From: G965204755 sp965243415
GTDB lineage: Bacteria > Acidobacteriota > Vicinamibacteria > Marinacidobacterales > Marinacidobacteraceae
Direction of reading: 5' to 3'
NCBI GenBank assembly: GCA_965243415.1
Contig: OZ251549.1
Span: 2,976,001-3,040,000, forward strand
Length of the DNA: 64,000 nucleotides
The notes beneath the pieces were generated by a model. The model was not told the origin of the DNA, ran no database searches, and worked only from the letters and a program-made list of their open reading frames with translations. Shown here one piece after another: positions 61,763 to 64,000 of this stretch; positions within the stretch are counted from its first letter, which is position 1; every line of letters starts with the position of its first letter. Both the position numbers and the translations under genes were made by a program.

Positions 61763-62464
61763 TTGCCCGCCCCCCACGACCCCCGGTCCCTCACCGTGGA
61801 ACTCGCCGCCGTCCCTCCCGGAGGGGTCGCCGTCGCCGTGGCCGCGGATGCGGAGACGCTCGGTTTCGCCGAAGCGGAGTTCGAAGTCGCCGGCCGGGTG
61901 CGGCTCGACGGGCGGCTGGAGCGGATGACCGGGGAGGGGTTCCGGCTCCGGGCGCGGCTCGGCGGCCGGGTGCGCCTCGACTGCGTGCGCTGCCTCGACG
62001 CTGCCGAGGCGCCGGTGGACGAAGCGCTGGATCTGGTGTACCTCCCCGGCGCCTCCCCGGCGGAGTCGCCGACGCGGGGTCCGGGCGCGCCGGAGCGCGG
62101 GGACTCGGCTTCCCCTTCGTCTTCGTCCTCGTCCGGGGCGGAGTCCTCCCGCGGCGACCACGGTCTCGACGCCGACGATATGAATGTGTCGTTCTACCGG
62201 GCGGACCGGCTGCCGCTCCGGGACACGCTCTGGGAGCAGATCCACCTGGCGCTCCCGGTGAAACCGCTCTGCGCCCCGGACTGCCGGGGGCTCTGCCCGA
62301 CCTGCGGCGCGAACCGCAACGCCGGCCCGAGCTGCGGCTGCGCCGAGTCGGCGGCCCCGACCCCGAACGGGCGGAGCGGCGGGAACCGGGGACTCGCCGC
62401 CCTCCGCGACCTGCCCGGCTTCCGGGAACGATCCGGAGAACAATCCGGGGAGCAGTCCCGATAG
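61763..62464 (+). CDS. yceD: YceD/DUF177 family protein
   Basis: About 233 residues from a TTG at 61763; the frame is open back to a GTG at 61724. The DUF177 core shows LTVELAAVPPGGVAVAV, RLDCVRCLDAAEAPVDE and the cysteine cluster CAPDCRGLCPTCGANRN...CGC. In bacteria and plastids the family helps process or assemble 23S rRNA and is nearly always encoded just before rpmF, as here. A ~40-residue serine-rich insertion splits the domain between the first and second cysteine groups. The end has a repeated GEQSGEQS tail. Confidence 0.85.
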   Translation: MPAPHDPRSLTVELAAVPPGGVAVAVAADAETLGFAEAEFEVAGRVRLDGRLERMTGEGFRLRARLGGRVRLDCVRCLDAAEAPVDEALDLVYLPGASPAESPTRGPGAPERGDSASPSSSSSSGAESSRGDHGLDADDMNVSFYRADRLPLRDTLWEQIHLALPVKPLCAPDCRGLCPTCGANRNAGPSCGCAESAAPTPNGRSGGNRGLAALRDLPGFRERSGEQSGEQSR

Positions 62465-62653
62465 ACGCCCCCGCCTTCGCGCTCCCGTCCGTCGTTTTCG
62501 TCCCGACCCCGGCCCTTCCACCGACCCGCCCCGACCGGAAACGATTCCCGAAACGATTCCCGGCGGACGCGGCCCCCCGCGATCCGTCGCCTTTCCCGGC
62601 GCTCCCGCAGCGCCGACCCGCTCCCCCGCAGGAGTCCCGGAGAACCCGACCCG

Positions 62654-62839
62654 ATGCCCCAGCCCAAGAGGCGGCACACCCGCCACCGCCGCGGCAACCG
62701 CCGCGCCCACGACGCGCTCCCGGCGCCCGCCCTCTCCGTCTGCACCGAATGCCAGGCGCGGATCCGTCCCCATGTGGTCTGCCCGCACTGCGGGCACTAC
62801 AAGGGGAAGAAGGTGATCGAGGCGGACCGCGGCGCGTGA
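62654..62839 (+). CDS. rpmF: 50S ribosomal protein L32
   Basis: The 61-residue basic protein opens with the L32 signature PQPKRRHTRHRRGNRRAHD and has a CxxC...CPHCGHYKG zinc ribbon. It is part of the large ribosomal subunit. The 189-base gap from yceD contains no gene. fabD follows after 31 bases, the usual yceD-rpmF-fab order, though plsX and fabH are missing between rpmF and fabD. Confidence 0.97.
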   Translation: MPQPKRRHTRHRRGNRRAHDALPAPALSVCTECQARIRPHVVCPHCGHYKGKKVIEADRGA

Positions 62840-62870
62840 GAACGGTTCCGCCGCCGGGGAGGCGTCCCCG

Positions 62871-63821
62871 GTGAAGGGAGTCGCGTTCCTGTTCCCCGGA
62901 CAGGGATCCCAGCACCCGGGAATGGGCCGGGCGCTCCACGACGCCTACCCGGAGTCCCGCGCGGTCTTCGAGGAGGCGGACGCGGCGCTCGGCGAGCCCC
63001 TCTCGCGCCTCTGCTTCGAAGGGCCCGAGGAAGCGCTCCGGCGGACGCGCAACACCCAGCCGGCGCTCCTCACGGTGAGCGTCGCGGCCCTCCGCGCCCT
63101 CACCGCCCGGGGCGCCTCGTTCGACTTCCTCGCCGGCCACAGTCTGGGCGAGTACTCCGCGCTGGTCGCCGGCGGCGCCCTCCGCTTCGCCGACGCCCTC
63201 CGCCTGACCCGCGCCCGGGGAGAGGCGATGCAGCGGGCGGTCCCCGAGGGGCAGGGCGCCATGGCCGCGGTCCTCGGGCTCTCTGCCGAGGCGGTGACCG
63301 AGGTCTGCGCCCGGGTCGCCGCCGAGGTCGGGGGAGTCGTCGAGGCGGCCAACTTCAACGGGGCCGGCCAGGTGGTCGTCGGCGGCGGGGCGGAGGCGGT
63401 CGCCGCCGCCGGGAAGGCGCTCGCCGCCGCCGGCGCCCGGCGGGTGGTCCCGCTCCCGGTGAGCGCGCCGTTCCACACCCGGCTCATGGCGCCGGCGGCG
63501 GCGGAACTCGCCCCCCGGCTGGAGGAGACCCCCTTCGCCGACCTCTCCGCGCCGCTCTGGACGAACGCCGACGCCCGGCCCATCCGCACCGGCGCCGAGG
63601 CCCGGGACGCCCTCCGGCGGCAGATCGCCTCCCCGGTGCGCTGGGAGGAGACGCTCCGGGGGATGGAGGCGGCCGGGGCCTCGTCGTTCGTCGAGGTCGG
63701 CGCCGGGCGGGTGCTCTCCGGGCTGGCGCGGAAGGTGGCGCGCGGGGCCCGGACCGCCTCGGTCGGCGACGCCGAGACCCTGGAGTCGTTCGTCGAGTCG
63801 TTCGTCGGGAGGGCGGCGTGA
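62871..63821 (+). CDS. fabD: Malonyl-CoA--acyl carrier protein transacylase
   Basis: The 316-residue enzyme loads malonate onto acyl carrier protein for fatty acid synthesis. It starts with the family motif AFLFPGQGSQHPGMG, has the nucleophile elbow GHSLGEYSAL (serine at about residue 87), the arginine region (RGEAMQRAVP), the histidine in VSAPFHTRLM and NFNGAGQVVV. The start is a GTG at 62871 behind a GGGGAGG site. It overlaps fabG as GTGA, so the two are coupled. Confidence 0.97.
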   Translation: MKGVAFLFPGQGSQHPGMGRALHDAYPESRAVFEEADAALGEPLSRLCFEGPEEALRRTRNTQPALLTVSVAALRALTARGASFDFLAGHSLGEYSALVAGGALRFADALRLTRARGEAMQRAVPEGQGAMAAVLGLSAEAVTEVCARVAAEVGGVVEAANFNGAGQVVVGGGAEAVAAAGKALAAAGARRVVPLPVSAPFHTRLMAPAAAELAPRLEETPFADLSAPLWTNADARPIRTGAEARDALRRQIASPVRWEETLRGMEAAGASSFVEVGAGRVLSGLARKVARGARTASVGDAETLESFVESFVGRAA

Positions 63822-64000
63822 CCCGCTTCGAGGAGCAGACGGCGCTGGTCACCGGCGGCACGCGGGGGATCGGCCGGGCGGTCGCGGCGCGGCTGGCCGA
63901 CGACGGCGCCCGGGTGTTCCTCACCGGGACCGACGCCGCCCGGGCCGAAGCCGCGGCAGCCGAGGTGGACGCCTACCGGGGGCGGGTGACCGGGCTCCCG
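63818..64000 (+). CDS. fabG: 3-oxoacyl-ACP reductase, 5' part
   Basis: The first 61 codons are in the window; the rest lies beyond the right edge. A GTG overlapping the fabD stop opens a short-chain dehydrogenase frame with the NADP-binding motif TGGTRGIGRAVAARLADDG. The fabD-fabG order and the motif indicate the reductase of fatty acid synthesis. Confidence 0.88.
   Translation, partial: MTRFEEQTALVTGGTRGIGRAVAARLADDGARVFLTGTDAARAEAAAAEVDAYRGRVTGLP

Noticed and set aside
1..64000. Insertion sequences or prophage genes
   Set aside because: No transposase, integrase, capsid or terminase motifs were seen in any frame I could support.

Overview
The window is a stretch of chromosome from a very GC-rich, Gram-negative bacterium. 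Counted 60-base lines in housekeeping genes run near 72-77% G+C. Outer-membrane biology is prominent: an Oar-like TonB-dependent receptor with an N-terminal carboxypeptidase-regulatory domain, several beta-barrel proteins, BamD and a bactofilin. This mix fits Acidobacteriota or a neighbouring phylum, but the sequence does not fix the taxon. Many transcription units share a TAnnAT -10-like hexamer, and in several it lies only 6-9 bases before the start codon, which suggests frequent leaderless mRNAs.

Layout. 0.2-2.8 kb: an accessory pair on the minus strand (DUF429 protein, AlbA_2/ATPase protein). 2.9-6.6 kb: fumC, a Ser/Thr kinase with a zinc ribbon, and rsmE. 6.65-24.6 kb: one long plus-strand defence island. 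24.8-29.9 kb: dnaJ, grpE, a lipoate/octanoyl transferase, alanine dehydrogenase, bactofilin and tRNA-Gly(CCC). 29.9-33.3 kb: a phosphohexomutase, a sugar nucleotidyltransferase and pgsA. 33.8-41.9 kb: bamD, rpe, a PASTA protein, a DUF262 protein, rsmB, a phosphodiesterase, fmt and def. 42.0-46.5 kb: a lone fusion of an Hsp90-like ATPase with an SF2 helicase. 46.5-53.1 kb: a copA remnant, an outer-membrane protein, copA and a UbiD-family decarboxylase. 53.5-61.7 kb: the TonB receptor, an alpha/beta hydrolase, two beta-barrel proteins and a deacetylase lipoprotein. 61.7-64 kb: yceD-rpmF-fabD-fabG, cut by the window end.

The main discovery candidate is the 18-kb island. A SNF2-type helicase with an N-terminal XRE helix-turn-helix and a C-terminal DUF3883 domain is followed by two tandem Gabija pairs (gajA1-gajB1, gajA2-gajB2), a DUF1156 DNA methylase and a DUF499 AAA ATPase. 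Consecutive reading frames from the helicase to gajB2 overlap by 1-4 bases. The second gajAB pair arose by tandem duplication: a copy of the last ~30 codons of the helicase gene sits between gajB1 and gajA2. That copy survives as a 44-codon ORF with ATGA overlaps at both ends and mostly synonymous changes. GajB1 keeps its Walker A loop and an intact frame but has lost key residues in essentially every other UvrD-type helicase motif, while GajB2 keeps them all. The picture is a fused DUF1156/DUF499/helicase plus Gabija system with one active and one probably catalytically dead GajB subunit. DNA modification by the methylase would plausibly supply self/non-self discrimination. That functional model is inference.
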